The position numbers and the translations under genes are program-made. From NCBI GenBank assembly GCA_016081115.2, contig CM071935.1, positions 28,506,075-28,570,074 of the forward strand: a DNA stretch of 64,000 nucleotides, given 5' to 3'. The stretch is from Rehmannia glutinosa. Its lineage: Eukaryota; Streptophyta; Magnoliopsida; Lamiales; Orobanchaceae. Each line of letters opens with the position of its first letter. The first letter of the stretch is position 1. This document shows positions 26,591 to 40,830 of this stretch, in pieces. The notes beneath the pieces are model-generated. The model made no database searches, had not been told where the DNA came from, and was given only the letters and a program-made list of their open reading frames with translations.

Positions 26591-27087
26591 AGAAATTTTA
26601 ATTTGTAATTTTCAGATTTATTTAAGTACTTTAAAATTTTAATTTGTAATTTTAAATTAATTAATATTTCAATTTTTAAAATAAATATTAGATTTAATAC
26701 ATAATGTTTATGTAGATTTATTCATATAATTCATAAATCATTTGGTAATTTATTAATTTTTCATATATTAAATATCTTTTTAAATCTTTTCATATTTTCA
26801 AACTTCATTTAGTTATTTTTAGACTTATTAAGTATTTTTTATACTTATTTTTATATTTTATAGATTTATTTACATATATTTATATTTTAATTTTTAATTT
26901 GTATTAACAATTATCAAATTTATTTCATATATTTATACTCAACTTATTAATTTGTAAATTTGTAAATTTATTTTAAGATTTAATTAAGATTTATTTATAA
27001 ATTTTTGAAATAATATTTTGACTTTTTTAAGGTTTATTTTCAGATTTATTTGTAAATTTCTAACGTTTTATCCATGTGGCAAGGACA
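26591..27087. other. AT-rich spacer
   Basis: AT-rich DNA full of ATTTATT-like words. I see no gene or bounded element until the duplication AATAAGGAA at 27088. Confidence 0.5.
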
Positions 27088-27096
27088 AATAAGGAA

Positions 27097-28519
27097 GGGA
27101 AAATTTTTTAACTAGCCACTTTGGATAGAGAAAACTCTTTTCTACCCACCTTTTTAAAAATACTACTTTTATACCCAAATTGACCGAAACACCCCTAATT
27201 TACTTTCTCTTTCTCTTTTACTTTCACTTTTTATTTTACCAAAATTTTTCAGTTTATAACGTGTTATATTATAACGTGTTATAATATTATAATGTGTTAT
27301 AATATAGGCCAACACCCATATATTATAACGTGTTATAATATTATAATGTGTTATATATATTATAACGTGTTACATTATAATCGTTATATATCATAACGTG
27401 TTACATTATAACGTGTTATATATATATATATATATATTATAACATGTCACATTATAACACGTTATATTATAACGTGTTACATTATAAGTTATAACGTGTT
27501 ATATATATTATAACGTGTTATACTATAACACGTTATATATTATAACGTGTTACATTATAACACATTATATTATAACATGTTACATTATAACGTGTTACAT
27601 TATAACATGTTATATATTATAACGTGTTATATATATTATAACGTGTTACATTATAACATGTTATATATTATAACGTGTTATATATATTATAATGTGTTAC
27701 ATTAACACGTTATATATCATAACGTGTTACATTATAACGTGTTATATATATTATAACACGTTACATTATAACGTGTTACATTATAACGTGTTATACTATA
27801 ACACGTTATATATTATAACGTGTTATATATATTATAACATGTTACATTATAACACGTTATATTATAACGTGTTACATTATAACGTGTTACATTATAACAT
27901 GTTATATATCATAACGTGTTACATTATAACGTGTTATAATATTATTACATGTTATATATATTATAACGTGTTATATTATAACACATTATATTATAACGTG
28001 TTATATTTATAACGTGTTACATTATAACACGTTATGAAATATTATTTTAAACATATAATAAATACGATAATTAGTTTAAAAAAATAAAAAAAGAATCGAC
28101 GTTATTTTAAAATCAAAAAAATTATAAAATATTAAATATGAAATTTATTGAAAAAAAACTATACATTTTTTTAACACATTTGCCATTTATTTAAAAAAAT
28201 TTAATTATAAAATAATAATACTCAAAATTATTTCCAAAAAGTTATTTTTTTTACTAAATGATTTTATAAAAATCTGAATTTATTTTAATAAAACTATAAA
28301 TTGTGTTAAAAATCTGAAAATAAAGAAAATGTATTTTATGTGAGAGAAATATGACCCCACCTACTTTTTGTTTTCCCACCTATTTTTTGCTTTTGTATTC
28401 AAGTGTCAAGGGTATTTGAGTAAAAGAACCATAAAAGTGGGTAGAAAAGATAGTTTCTTATATGGTTGGTTAGAAAAGAAGTTGGCCTATCCTATGTGGC
28501 TACTTTTCTCTATTTACTC
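27097..28519. mobile_element. Mutator-like non-autonomous element with AACGTGTT minisatellite core
   Basis: 1423 bp flanked by the exact 9-bp duplication AATAAGGAA (27088-27096, 28520-28528). Long imperfect inverted ends share TAGCCAC, GGATAG, CTTTTCTACCCAC and ATACCC in the same order (27097-27200 against 28519-28410). The interior holds a tandem array (27255-28035) and an AT-rich stretch. No transposase is present. Assignment to the Mutator superfamily rests on the 9-bp duplication and long terminal repeats. Confidence 0.72.
27255..28035. repeat. Minisatellite of palindromic ATAACGTGTTAT units
   Basis: About 780 bp of units 15-20 bp long built on TATAACGTGTTAYAT. The core AACGTGTT also occurs in the reverse orientation AACACGTT, so neighbouring units can pair as inverted repeats. 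The tyrosine/asparagine-rich open frame at 27692-28012 is a by-product of the array. Confidence 0.85.
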
Positions 28520-28587
28520 AATAAGGAATTGCATGTTTATTATTGTCAATTCATCGATAAAAGTCATAAATTCAAGTCCAAACATAG

Positions 28588-30123
28588 TGTTAGGAATTCT
28601 ATTGTTTAGATTTTGATGAATGCCATGTAAAACTTAGAATAGAAAGTTGGCTCCCAATTCTTGCTTTGAAATGTATTGTAACAATTAGAGTGGCCAAGCC
28701 GAGTTAAGTCGCCTACGCTCCAACTTGCAAGAAGACAATGAAGGCTTGAAGGAAAACTCTGCTTTGTGAGACAAATTTGAGTACAACAAAGAAGAAAAGA
28801 TGACAGAACTCGATGAAGAAGCGGTGAGATGCACGGTGAGTGGAACATCGGTCAAGACAACTCAAGAGAAGCAAGTCTCAAGTCAAGTGACGGAAGAGTC
28901 ATCCATGATTGGAAGTCGACTCTAAGTCACCTGGGGAAAGCGAAGAAATGTCAAGTCGAGATAATCGTAAAAGAACCGTTGCCGTAAATCAAGAGATTTA
29001 CTTAAACAAGTAATATCTCCATACTACCTTTCTTGGAGTGCTCATCCCCGAAGCGTGCAAAAGAAATGAACCAATGGGAAGCACTACACCGTGTCGAACT
29101 CGAAAAGATGATAAAACATTTCATACGAGGAAATGGCAATTCCAAGAAGCGCATACCAACGATCGCAAAGTGATTTTCAAAAATGAGCCTATCTCTTCAA
29201 CGGGCAAATTTTTGAAAGTTCACTATAAAAGGCTGAGGAGTTTGTTTGAAAAAAGAGGATGAATGACACACGTGAGATATACAAGCTTATCAATAACTGA
29301 AACAATCTCAATCCTCAAGCCTACATCTCAAAGTACATCAATCCAACACTTACCTGTGAAGGAAAGAGAACTTCAATCAGTTGAAGAGGAAAATACTGAA
29401 AACAAGGGGTCTACATTCCAAGAAGGACTGTAGAAAGGTTCAAGGCTGAACCAAGTCTTAAGCTTTTGGAGGGCTTCGTGATCAAATCCAAAGTGCTTGA
29501 GCAAGTGAGTCTGTAGTAGCAAGGCATTGCCTGTGAAGAAGGTGAGTCGTCACGATTTGGTGAGTGATCAAGGCGTCTCGGATCGAGTCCCAAAGGATCA
29601 AGTCATTTGTTGTGATCAAGACTTGTATCCGGACATTACCACTTTGTAAACCGATCATTACTTAGTGGATTCCTCCGGGAGTTGGAGAAGAGAGGAGTAG
29701 AAGAATTACCCCATCTTCAAACCTCTATAAAAACTTTTCTTTGTGTCATTTACATTTCAAAGATTTAAATTTCTGCACTTTTAATTGCTTATATCTTTGA
29801 TAAATTTGCTATCCATTTGATAATCTATAAGTACTAAATCAAGTTTGTAAAAACTTGCTTAATCAAACTTAAGGGTGTTAAGTCTTCATTGAAAACAAAA
29901 CCACAATTTGAGTCAAATTATAGCCAACAAACCGTGAGTTACTCTACTAACGGCTCAATTTGAAGTGATTTGAGAGATTAACTCTCTTGAGTGACTAATT
30001 CGATTGTCCATCAAGGACACAATTTGTGTAGAACTGTAGATTTAAAAGGCCTAAATCGAAAATTTGGTAAGGTTTATTCAACCCCCTTCTAAACCTTACA
30101 CTTACACCCCCTTGGGACCTACA
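28588..30123 (+). repeat. 5' LTR of the Sirevirus-like element
   Basis: 1536 bp, begins TGTTAGG and ends CCTACA two bases before the primer-binding site. A TATA motif (CTATAAAAAC) lies near 29728. Small open frames such as 29038-29262 recur in the 3' copy and are LTR sequence, not genes. Confidence 0.85.
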
Positions 30124-30256
30124 AGTGGTATCGGAGCGGTTGGTTCATTGAACCCTCCGTTCGGTTAGTTCTTGAACTAGATCTCCAAACTTTTCAAAAG
30201 TCTCGCTTTAGTACTTAAACTTTCAAAACTCTTTTCTATCATTAAAAGTTATTATC

Positions 30257-33200
30257 ATGGAAGCAAATCTAACACGCATTCCTATGTTCACTATTGAAGA
30301 ATTTGATGATTGGAAAATTCGTATGCGGGCTCATCTATCAAAGATTACATGATGAGATGTGGATAGTGATAGAAGATGGGCCTCTGCAAATATTAAAAGT
30401 GAACACAATTTTGTGCACGAAGAGTTGCGGTGAAGGGGAAGAAGATGCAGAAGACTGCGGTCATGGTTGAAAAACCAAGAATCGAGTGGATAAATGATGA
30501 CAGAAAAAGATACAACCTCGACAATGTAGCCAAGGACATTCTCTACAAAACCTTGGACAAAGCCATGTTCAACAAAGTCAAATCATGCAAAACGGCTAAA
30601 GAAATCGGGACAAGCCGACATTAACTGTGAAGGCTCGAGCAAATCAAAGAAAACAAATTGTCGAGAAGTACAAAAATTTGAAAATTTCAAAATGATCTCG
30701 GAGAAAACCTGGATCAACTAGACGCTCGGTTCACGTAAATCACAAACGAGTGTCTACACTTGGAAAGGAATATACGAAGAAGGAAATGTGTATGAAGATC
30801 CTAAAAAGTCTTCCGGTGAATGGGAAATGAAGGTCATGGCACCGAGACATTCCATGGACCTATCAAAGACATCCAACCATGAACTATTCTCGGACCTCAA
30901 AGCCTATGAGTTTGGTGAAAAGAAAAGACCAGGAAGAGACAATTTGTACCCAAAACAATTTGCTCTAATTGTCAAAAATGGGAAGAGAGCGAGGTCAAAG
31001 AGGCAATTGACCCGGAAGAAATAGCCCGATGGTCAAAAGATTTAACAAGTTCTTTAACAAGAACTACAAGAGAGGAAAGGGTGAATCTTCCGGAAGACAC
31101 TCGGCTCCCTCCAAATCAAGAGATGATAGGCCAACCAAGAGAAAAGATCATCAACAAGTTGAGTATCAAAGGGTCGACAACTCAAGAGTAGAAAGAGTCG
31201 ATCAAAAGGTCAATATCTATGTTGGAATTGTAGACAACCAGGTCACTACGCCATTGATCGCTCATATCCTCGTAGTCAACAAGTACAGGAATGAAGAAGA
31301 AAGAAAAGTCTTGAGAGAAAGAAGACAAGAAAAGAAAAAGGCAATGATGGCTGCAGAGATCTGCTGAAACTTGAGCCAAGTCAAGAGAGACAGTGACTCG
31401 AGAGCAAGTGGTGCCGACTACTCAAGTGACTCGAAGAAGAAGCTTTGATCCGCTTAATGGCCAAAGAACAATATCAAGAAGATGAGGTACAATCTAACTC
31501 AACAAGCTCGGACACTAGTGATAGTGATCGTGACACACACACTTCATCACCCACCGATCTTTATGATTCATTAGGCAAAATGATGAAAGATTTTGAGCAC
31601 ATTAAAACCTCACACACACTATTGAATGAGGAAAACGACCTACTCAAAAATCAAAACTCAAAGTGACTAAGGAGCCGAGTACTCTAAGTCAAATAGTGAT
31701 GAGAATAAAAGTTTAAAGGCTGAAAATGCTAAATTAATAAGCAGAAATTTCTTTATAGAAAAGAGGGAGAATGACCTCAAAATGTTATTGCCTCATTCAC
31801 TAAGGCATCTAAATCATTGGATGATCTTATTATGAGTCAAAGAGAATGTGGAGACAAGACAAAGCTTAGGATTTAATTCCTTTGTGCCATGTCAAACCTC
31901 AAGAGTAATTTTGGAAAAAGGATCTTCAAGTCATGAAGAGTCCGAAAAATCCAAAACTCTAAATGATGCACACACTTTCAATCCAAAGCACAATACTAAG
32001 CAAAAACTGGCCTTGGTTACAAAGGAAAAGGAAAACGACCCGAGTTGAGAATCTTTGAAAGGACGGTGAGAAGAGATTCACAATTGAGTCCTCAAACAGA
32101 CTCCAAACAAAATACTCTGTAAAGAAGAAGCGAGCTACCAAAAACCCTAAAACTCATAAAAGAAATACATATGATGGGAATGGTAGAAAATATCCAAGCC
32201 AAGTCGATCGAACAATGTGAACTATCAAAGATAGACTTATGGAATATAAGCCCAAATGGCAAAGGCCTAGAACTCAACAAAGGCCATTCCAAAAGCATAA
32301 GAGCTTTCATCGCACACACACATGCACCTAGGCACTACACTCAAAAGCACCACAATTACCCAAGGAAGGCAATTGCTAAAACACATATGCGGACATACAG
32401 ACAAAAGAGACAATTTTGTATGAACCTAGAATCCCCAAGCAATTTGCGAGAATTAATTATGATTATGGCATCGATAGATGACAACCTCTTAGAGTCAAAT
32501 CATTTGGCTATAGGTTGGTTGGATCATCTTACAATTCTAACCCCTCGGGACCCCAGACAAGTATGGGTACCTAAAACTTAATTTCCTTGATTGCGGGTTC
32601 AAGGAACAACCGAGTGCCAAGGAACCTGGTACATGGATAGTGGTCATTCCGGACACATGACAGAAATAAGAGAAATCTGTCAAAATTCAAGGAAGTCAAA
32701 GGAGCCAAAGTCATATTTGGGGAAATGAAGCTCTGGTGAAATAAGAGGCATTGGATCCATCAAGAGGAATGGATTAGAAATCACAGATGTTGCATATGTT
32801 GAAGGACTAAACTTCAATTTACTAAGCATCGATCAACTCGTGACAAGGGCTACAATGTTGGATTCAACATGGGTGTATGCCAAATCAAGGATATTGAATC
32901 AAATGAAGTTGTCTTTGCAAGGAAATAGAGAAGAATATGTATGTAGTGGATTGGTCAAACCGCAACACCCAAAGACTGCCTACTAAAAAAAAGAGCAAGA
33001 ATCAAGTTGGTGGCACAAAAAGTCGAGTCATCCGAATTTCAAACGATCAACAAACTTGCAAGAAGTCATCTTGTGGAAGGGCTTCCGGACTCGAGTATAC
33101 AAGAAGGAGAGTATATGTGATGCATGTCGAGAAAGGAAAACAAATCAAGTCGTCATTCAAAGAAAAGACATGCCCATCCTCAACAAGAATATTGCATCTA

Positions 33201-35790
33201 CTTCATATGGATCTATTTGGCCCAGTGGAACCGGCCCAAAGATAAGTGGAAAGAAATACACCTTGGTGGTAGTAGATGACTACTCAAGATATACATGGAC
33301 AACATTCATGTGCAAGAAGAAAGAAACTCTACAAAAGCTACCACGGTGATGAAGAGAATTCAAAATGAGAAGAGTCAAACCATTATCAAAATAAGATCGG
33401 ATAGAGGAACCGAGTTTGTCAATGGAATAATAACTCAAGATCTTGTATTGAGAATGGTATTGGTCATGAACTATCACCGCAAGGACTCCACAGTGAGAAT
33501 GGAGTTGCGAAAGAAGAAATAGAACCCTCAAGGAAGCGGCGAGGACCATGTTAGTGAAGCAGGTTACAAAAAGATTTTGGGTCAAGCAATCAACACACTG
33601 CTACACCCAAAACAGATGTATGATAAATAGGCGGTGACAAAGACTCCTATGAGATCCGGGTGGAAGAAAACCAAATGTTGCATATTTCAGGATATTTGGA
33701 TGTAAATGCTTCATCCACAATAATGGCAAAGACAACCTAAAGGCTTTTGATGCTAAAGCCGATGAGGGTATCTTCTTAGGATACTCGGTGAAAGCAAAGC
33801 CTACGAGAATACTCAACAAAAGAACTATGGTTACGGAAGAATCCATTCATGTAGTATTCGATGAGCCAAATGTAAATGGGGAAGACATTGAAGAGTCGGT
33901 GATAAGTGAATCATCCAACCTACTGAGAAGAATCCCTATCTTTCAAGTGAAACGGGGACTATCAATTGAGAAGAAGATGAGATAGTGAATCTCAAAAACA
34001 ATTTGGAAAATCTGCGGTGAGTGATCACGAGAGAGCGACCCAAAGAAGAACAGTTGCAAGTCGATCAATCCGGCTAACTTACTTCAACCTGACGTAAGAT
34101 GGGAGAGACCATCCACGAGAACTTGTCATTGGGGACATGAGAGAAGGTGTCAAGACAAGATCGAACTCAACAAGAAGCAATGTTCACATGCTTCATCTCG
34201 CAGATAGAGCCCAAAGATGTGTCACAAGCATTGGACGACACACATTGGATTCAAGCTATGCAAGAAGAGTCAATCGGTTTGAGAGAAATAAAGTATGGGA
34301 ACTAGTGCAAAGACCCATACATCAAAATGTCATTGGAACCAAATGGGTATTCGAAATAAGATGAACGAGGAAGGTTACGTGGTAAGAAACAAAGCAAGAT
34401 TGGTAGCCAAAGGATATTGCCAAGAAGAAGGGATAGATTTTGATGAAACATTTGCCCTGTAGCAAGATTGGAAGCTATAAGGATGTTTCTTGCCTATGCG
34501 ACTCACAAGAATTTCATTGTATATCGATGGATGTAAAAAGTGCATTCCTAAATGGTTTATTGGAAGAAGAAGTATATGTTGAACAACCTCCAGGATTTGA
34601 GCAGAAGACTCTTGGAGACACGGTGTACAAACTCAAGAAAGCCTTGTATGGATTGAAACAGGCACCCGAGCATGGTATGATACCCTGTCACAATTCCTAA
34701 TCGAAAATGGATTCACTAAAGGAAAAGTAGATAGAACACTTTTTTAATTCAAGACAAGAAGAGTATCTTTGCTTGTTCAAATATATGTGGATGACATCAT
34801 TTTTGGATCCACTAACAAAGAGTGTGTGAAAAATTCTCAAACCTCATGCAAAGTAAATTTGAAATGAGCATGATGGGAGAGCCGACATTCTTCCTTGGAC
34901 TTCAAGTGAAAAGCAGTGAAGGATGGAACCTTCATAAGTCAAACAAAATACACCGAGAGATTTAATGAAGAAATTTGGTATGGAGGAGAAGTCTTCAGTA
35001 AAAATACCAATGAACACATCGTCAAAATGGACATGGATGCGGATGGCAAGCTGTAGATCAAACAAGATCAGAGCACTTATTGGATCATCGCTTCTATCTC
35101 ACAGCTAGCAGCCGACATCACCTTTCTTTGTAGGTGTATGTGCAAGATTTCAATCTGCTCCAAAAGAGAGCCATATGATTTTGACTAAGAGAATATTGAG
35201 ATACTTAAAAGGAAACCAAGAAGTAGGGCTATGGTATCCAAAGGAAGGTGGATTCAAGCTAATTGGCTATTCAGACTGACTATCTTTGGATGCAGAGTGG
35301 ACAGAAAAGTACTTGCATTTTTGTCAAATGCTAGGAAACAGACTAATTTCTTGGTTTAGCAAGAAGCAAAACTCAATAGCCACCTCTGGTGAGGCGAGAA
35401 TACATAGTCTGCGGCGGTGTTGTGCCAAGTCCTATGGATGAGACAAAGCAATGAGAGATTATGAAATTGAAGAAAAAGAAATTCCAATCATGCATGTGTG
35501 ATAACACAAGTGCAATTGCAATCACTCAAAATCTGTGTTGCACTCAAGAACAAAACATATAGATGTCGATATCATTTCATAAGAGATCATGTTGAAAAGA
35601 AGGACATTATCTTGGAATATATCTCAATCGACAAACAACTAGCCGACATCTTCACAAAACCATTATGTGAGTCAAGATTTGAAGAACTCAAACATGAGTT
35701 GGGACTAATTGAGCTAAGCCGAGACACGGAAGAATCAAAGAAAAGAAATGGAACAGGAAAGAAGGTGAAAAAGAGTGAAAACAAAAATTA
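30257..35790 (+). pseudogene. Decayed gag-pol of the Sirevirus-like Copia element
   Basis: Gag begins at the ATG at 30257 (MEANLTRIPMFTIEEFDDWK). A zinc-knuckle-like CWNCRQPGHYAIDR near 31220 has Arg in place of the last Cys. The protease motif WYMDSGHSGHM is near 32630, integrase VVVDDYSRYTW near 33270 and IRSDRGTEFVN near 33390, reverse transcriptase VAKGYCQEEGIDFDETF near 34410, MDVKSAFLNG near 34530 and YVDDIIFGS near 34785, and the RNase H end KKDIILEYISIDKQLADIFTKP near 35600. Many stops and frame changes interrupt it. The reverse transcriptase active-site YVDD is intact. Confidence 0.85.
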
Positions 35791-36271
35791 GCTCAAGAAT
35801 CACCAGTCGGAAAAGTCGACTATACCAAGTCGGTGATAATGAGTCACTAAGAGAAATGTGAGAAGAGAGTTAAATCGGCTAAGAGATAATTTGAATAACT
35901 TATGAGCAAAGTGACAAAAACGCATCGTTTTTGACTTAGCGAGAATGTTTTAAGAGACACGCCAAAGATAATGATGATGTGTACAGACATAAAGCCGCAC
36001 ACAAGCCTATGATTGGATATAAATCTTTGCCGCATTAAATACGAGACATGAATCGCTCAATATCGTGCGAAATCCAAGCCGTTGATTTCGATCACGATTC
36101 AAAACCGTCTGCACGCCCTTTCATAAACCATATTTAAACCATTTTTCGTCCGTTTCTCTCTCACACTTCTAAAAACTGTTCAATCTCTCTCTCAAAAAGC
36201 CAAGGCAAATACTCTCAAAACCCTATCAACCTTCAAATCAATTTGAATTTATCTTGAAATTATTTCGAGAA

Positions 36272-39200
36272 ATGGCACCAACGTATGACTTTACCAAGTT
36301 GGGAAAACAAATCCACACCGGTTCGACCGTGATTTCGACGGAATGGTGAAGCAGGGGTCCGACGACACCCTGGTGAAGAAAATCGCGGAGAAGTTAGAAA
36401 CGCCGGGATCCGAAACCGTTTCTAACTTATTTGGAATATCCTATGACCTACGTGGAGGAGGTCGCACAATTCTACGTGAATGCCGAGATTCACGATGAAG
36501 GAATCAAGTCATCTGTTCATGGGAAGCGGTGACTATCACCGCCAAGGATTTGGTGAATATTGCTCACTACCGCCAGAGGAGCATCCGAGATCAAAGAGGC
36601 GATGTAAACTTGGCCGACGCATGGAAAGAAATAGCCAAGTCCGAGCGTTCTTCGACAAAATAATATACACAAACAAACAAGAGAGCTGGAAGGAGGATTA
36701 TCACAAATTGTTGGACATAGTTGCCAAATGCATCGACATCAAATTTGTGACTTTGACCAATCGTCAAAGGCAAAATTGATTGTGATGGCTGCAATAATCG
36801 AAGAAAAGAAGATAAACTGGGCTGAGTTTATCTACAAAGCAGATTTCTCTGCCGAACGTGGGGAACAAGTCCTTCAAAGAAGATGGGTCATTTGGAGGAT
36901 CCTGGGATATGGCCTGGTGATTGGCGGCTATGGAGGTGAAAGGAGTACCTCTTAGACATGGGAAGGCATTCCATGTTAACAAGAGGATGTTGAGCTAATC
37001 TCTCCTGGTGCTTTCGAAGCGGCGTACGCCAAGAGAGCGACACGGTGAGGGGAATCGGTGACCCCAAGACACACAATTGCCTCCTCTCCAACCAGAAGAA
37101 AAAGCGCCCCCTGCGGCTACAAAAAGTCTCACGCCCCTGCAAAGAAAGAAAACAAACATGCTCCTCCCCGCAGCGAGTCACCGCCCAGCGGCCGTGTCAC
37201 ACCGCCCTGCAGCGGCGGTCGAGAAGGACTCACAAATTCCTTCTCTCGATCGTCAAAAAGAGGAGATCTCGACAAACCTAGACGGCCGGCTCCTCGTAAA
37301 CAAACACAAGACGGCCCCACCGCCCAAGACTCGAGAGGACACGATCGCCGAACCAGTAAATCCCCGGTACAAACTAAGAGACGTAGAAGACTTGTAAAGC
37401 AATCCGAACAGAGAAACCAATTTGAGTCGGCTACTCGGCTAGCACAAATACCGGAGACTATGAAGAAGTAGAGTCTCCGGATGTAGTTGATGAAACAACC
37501 AAGTCTGTGAAGGTGATCAGAGGCAACCAAGAAGACACAGTTGTAGCTCACACAAATGGTGAAACTCAAGAAGAACCAAAGACAAGCGAGATAGTGATGT
37601 AATGATCCTATCTCCACCTTACCGGACATCCAAAATCGTGCGTGAGTGGAGAAAATGGAAGTTGAGCAAGTCGAGGAACAGTTCCAACGGCCTGAATTCA
37701 TAGAAGAAGAAGAGGAATCGCTAAATTTCCTTGGATTATCTTGTGCTCCTCTTCAGATGAAGACAAGCGCATGGATATTCTCGCAGATCTACAAGGACAA
37801 GGAGAGAGAAAAGCAAGAAGAAGAAGCCGAAGCACGCGAGAAGGCAAGTATCCGCCTATCTCCGGCACCACGTAACACTTCCATCCTCTCCTTGATGTCT
37901 TCTCCGAAAGTGACGAGGAACGAGAGAATCTTCTTTGCCCACGAGAAGAATTGCAGATCGGCAAGCATTGCATGAATCAAGAATCCTTCACGAGCAAAGA
38001 CCGATGGAGGGACCAGGAGAGTCCTCCGAACACGGTGAAATCGATCCAATGGGAGTGGTTGGCAAATAGCCACCGATGTTCTTGCCGCTACCACTTCCCA
38101 GACTAACTCGGAAGAAGCGATAAGGAGATGGCGATGAAACCGGGCTAGTGGGGACCCCGGTCGAGCCAACCCCTATTGAAGGTGTGCCACCACCGCCCCA
38201 ACGGCTGAACCATCAATTTGCAGTAGGGAGTTTGGAGACGAGTAACCCCACTCCAAGTCACTCGGTGGTGCGCCGGTGAGGGGAAACTCCCTCCACCGCA
38301 GCAAGGTCGGAGGATGCTGCGCAGATGACTCCACAAAGAATGTAGGAGGCGAAGCAAAGAACACTCAAACACAAGAAGAACAACAAGTTGCCATCAACGA
38401 AGCTCGAGACGATTGAGACTGTCTCGGTGAGGTGCCAAGCGCTACGAAGGCTAATGACGACGCCGATGCGATCGAGGCACGAGGAAGGAATGATACAGGA
38501 GTTAACACTGGCGATGAAAGTGCAATCCATGGGGTTGAGACTCCAATGGATGCCACTGTAGAAGACCCTAAGACAGTGACACATCGTTGTTGAAAGGGAA
38601 GACCAGAGCCTCGCAGCAGATAGAGAGACCGCTTGGAGGAAATGAAGGCCACGGGAGGTTGAGACTTCCGGGGTAACACAACAAGTAGAGAACATCCCTC
38701 CCGCAACCATCGATCCATCTCGAGAAGGAGATCGGCGCACTTCATGATTCCCAGGACAACCACGATGTCACCTTTCGGGATCGAAGGCGAAGAAGAAGAA
38801 GAGTCAACCCCATGACAAATCCAAAAGACTCATTGCGGATGCTCCGGCACGAGCAAGTCGATCCCAAGACTACTCGTCGGACCTTTAATTTTGATGATGA
38901 GCCACCAATGGAAATCTCATCATCGTCCGATGACGCTTCGATAAAGGCCGAGGACCGTCTCTACTCAAAAGGAGAAATCGGTTTGAGACCAAAAGGTAAC
39001 ATTAAGACATTGAGGCTCGGCAAGCCGAGTCTCATCGCACCACAAAACCAGTGAACCAGCGCCACCGCTCCGGCTCCTCAAGCTGGTGGATCGATTCCCA
39101 AAAGAACTTCACGCCCACCGCTTATCATCGAACAAATCCCGGATGGCGGTGATGAATCCTTTGTGGAATCTTTCCCTTTCTCACCTGGAGATACGAACTC

Positions 39201-40830
39201 TACGAAGAGTCGGAAAATGAGCAAGCACGCTATCACGGACAGCGCTCTGCTTTTTCACTCGGGCACCATTGTTCACCGACTTCGACTTCGGGATTTGTAT
39301 GGCCATCACCGCAATGAAGAATCACCAAAAACGAGAAGTGTTCAAGGCACTCTTTCTTTGAAGTTGAAAAGATGGAGAGGCATCGGGCCTCCTTGGATAT
39401 GCGCCGACAATGAGAGATGCCAACCTTGGTGACTTGAGAGGCATCACGGTCGGGGATAAGGGAATGGTGGCAACAAAGAAGAATCAATGCGTGTGGAACA
39501 GTGAGATACTTTAGACAATTATTCAACAAGTCTTTGGTGTGGAGAGTGAAAATGTTGATGCGAAAAACGAAGGCTGCGGGAACACATTGACCATATGCAC
39601 GAAGCTCACACCGCCGAGATCAAGGCTGCTGCGTGAGCGAAATGCAAATGATATACGCGTCACGGAAGAACACATGACAAGAAAATTCAGCCTTCTCATG
39701 GAGATGAAGCGATTTTTGAGAATCCAACGCTACTCGATGTCAATTCGCGCAAGATACAACGCAGCAGACTTGAAGCAAAATTCAACCATCGAAGACTTCG
39801 ATTTCATGCTTGCCAAAGATGTTCCTGGGGTTCCTCTATCCTTTGATGATGCCAAAAATGGGGAAGAGGAATACCTTAAAGTAGCAAAATATGAAGTGAA
39901 AAGAAAGGAGAAGCGGTGACAAGGAACAAATTTGAGAAGGGAAAATCGGTGAGGAAATTTTGAAATCGAAGAAAGGAAAAATCTTTGAGGGGGAAGGATC
40001 AAAGAATATGACCTTGATGATTGCACAAACCCCCAACAGGGTCTGTCACGGTGACATTATAAGCGCAAACTCCCCGTGACTCGCCACTCCAACACTGCTG
40101 TATTGTATCTATGGCCGAGAAGAGAAAAGAAATTGAAGCGGGGATGAAGGAGGTGGAAGGAAGAATGGATGCCAGGGTGATGAACATTTTGAAAGAACAT
40201 GGAGGCATTCCGGTTGACAGAGACACGTATGCCATTTCGGATGTCGGAGACGAGCAAGATCGGTTGACGAATTCAAAACGCTCGAATCAAGGTTATTTTG
40301 CAAATATGTCCTTGCTCAAGCTTGGGACTGATCTTGGGAAAAGGGTCTCACATTATGTGAAGAAAGTCAGATGCATGAGACAACAGACAACCGATCGCTC
40401 TGGCTGGTCACTCCGCCTGGCACTCACCGAAAGAAGAATGCCCCAAGACAGTCTGATACGCCCTTGAGAGTAGAGGAAAAGCGGCGGTGGAGGAAGAAGC
40501 TTGGACCAGGCCTCCGCCCAAGAATATTGAATACGTAGATCCGAAAGAAAGGAGGGATCTCTTTGGCTGGGCTTGACCATGTGGCGAACTTGCAAGTGGC
40601 TAAAACCAACGCCGAGTATGCAAAAAGGATAGAAGAAGAAAACAAGAGACAAACTCGGCTATGGCGGGAGAGAGGGGAAAGAATAAGGAAAAGATGAAGT
40701 CGCCAGGAAGGCATATGAGAAGAAAAAAAAAAGGTGATGGCGAAAAAGAAAGAAGAAGAGAAGAAGATCTCGATCAAGATGAAAAAGGAGACAATGAAGG
40801 AGATGAAGTGTTTTTCTGGGCCCAACCCTT
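36272..40830 (+). pseudogene. Long post-pol region of the Sirevirus-like element (broken extra ORF)
   Basis: After a non-coding gap, an ATG at 36272 opens MAPTYDFTKLGKQ, and plus-strand pieces continue with frame breaks to about 40830. A segment near 36450-36600 resembles a domain found in many plant transposon ORFs (EEVAQFYVNAEI). The middle (37060-39000) is rich in Pro, Ser, Lys and Glu. The end (39540-40780) is charged and likely coiled coil. In Sireviruses this position holds an envelope-like ORF; I see no clear membrane segment, so I do not assign that function. Shadow frames are abundant on both strands. Confidence 0.55.

Noticed and set aside
27692..28012. Plus-strand open frame rich in Tyr, Asn, Leu and His
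   Set aside because: It is generated entirely by the AACGTGTT minisatellite and has no domain.
29038..29262. Open frame with a counterpart at 41309-41740
   Set aside because: Both lie within the LTRs of the Sirevirus-like element, so the repetition reflects LTR duplication.
37058..37701. Overlapping open frames on both strands in the post-pol region
   Set aside because: Minus-strand frames are shadows of the Pro/Ser/Lys-rich plus-strand sequence and show no domain.
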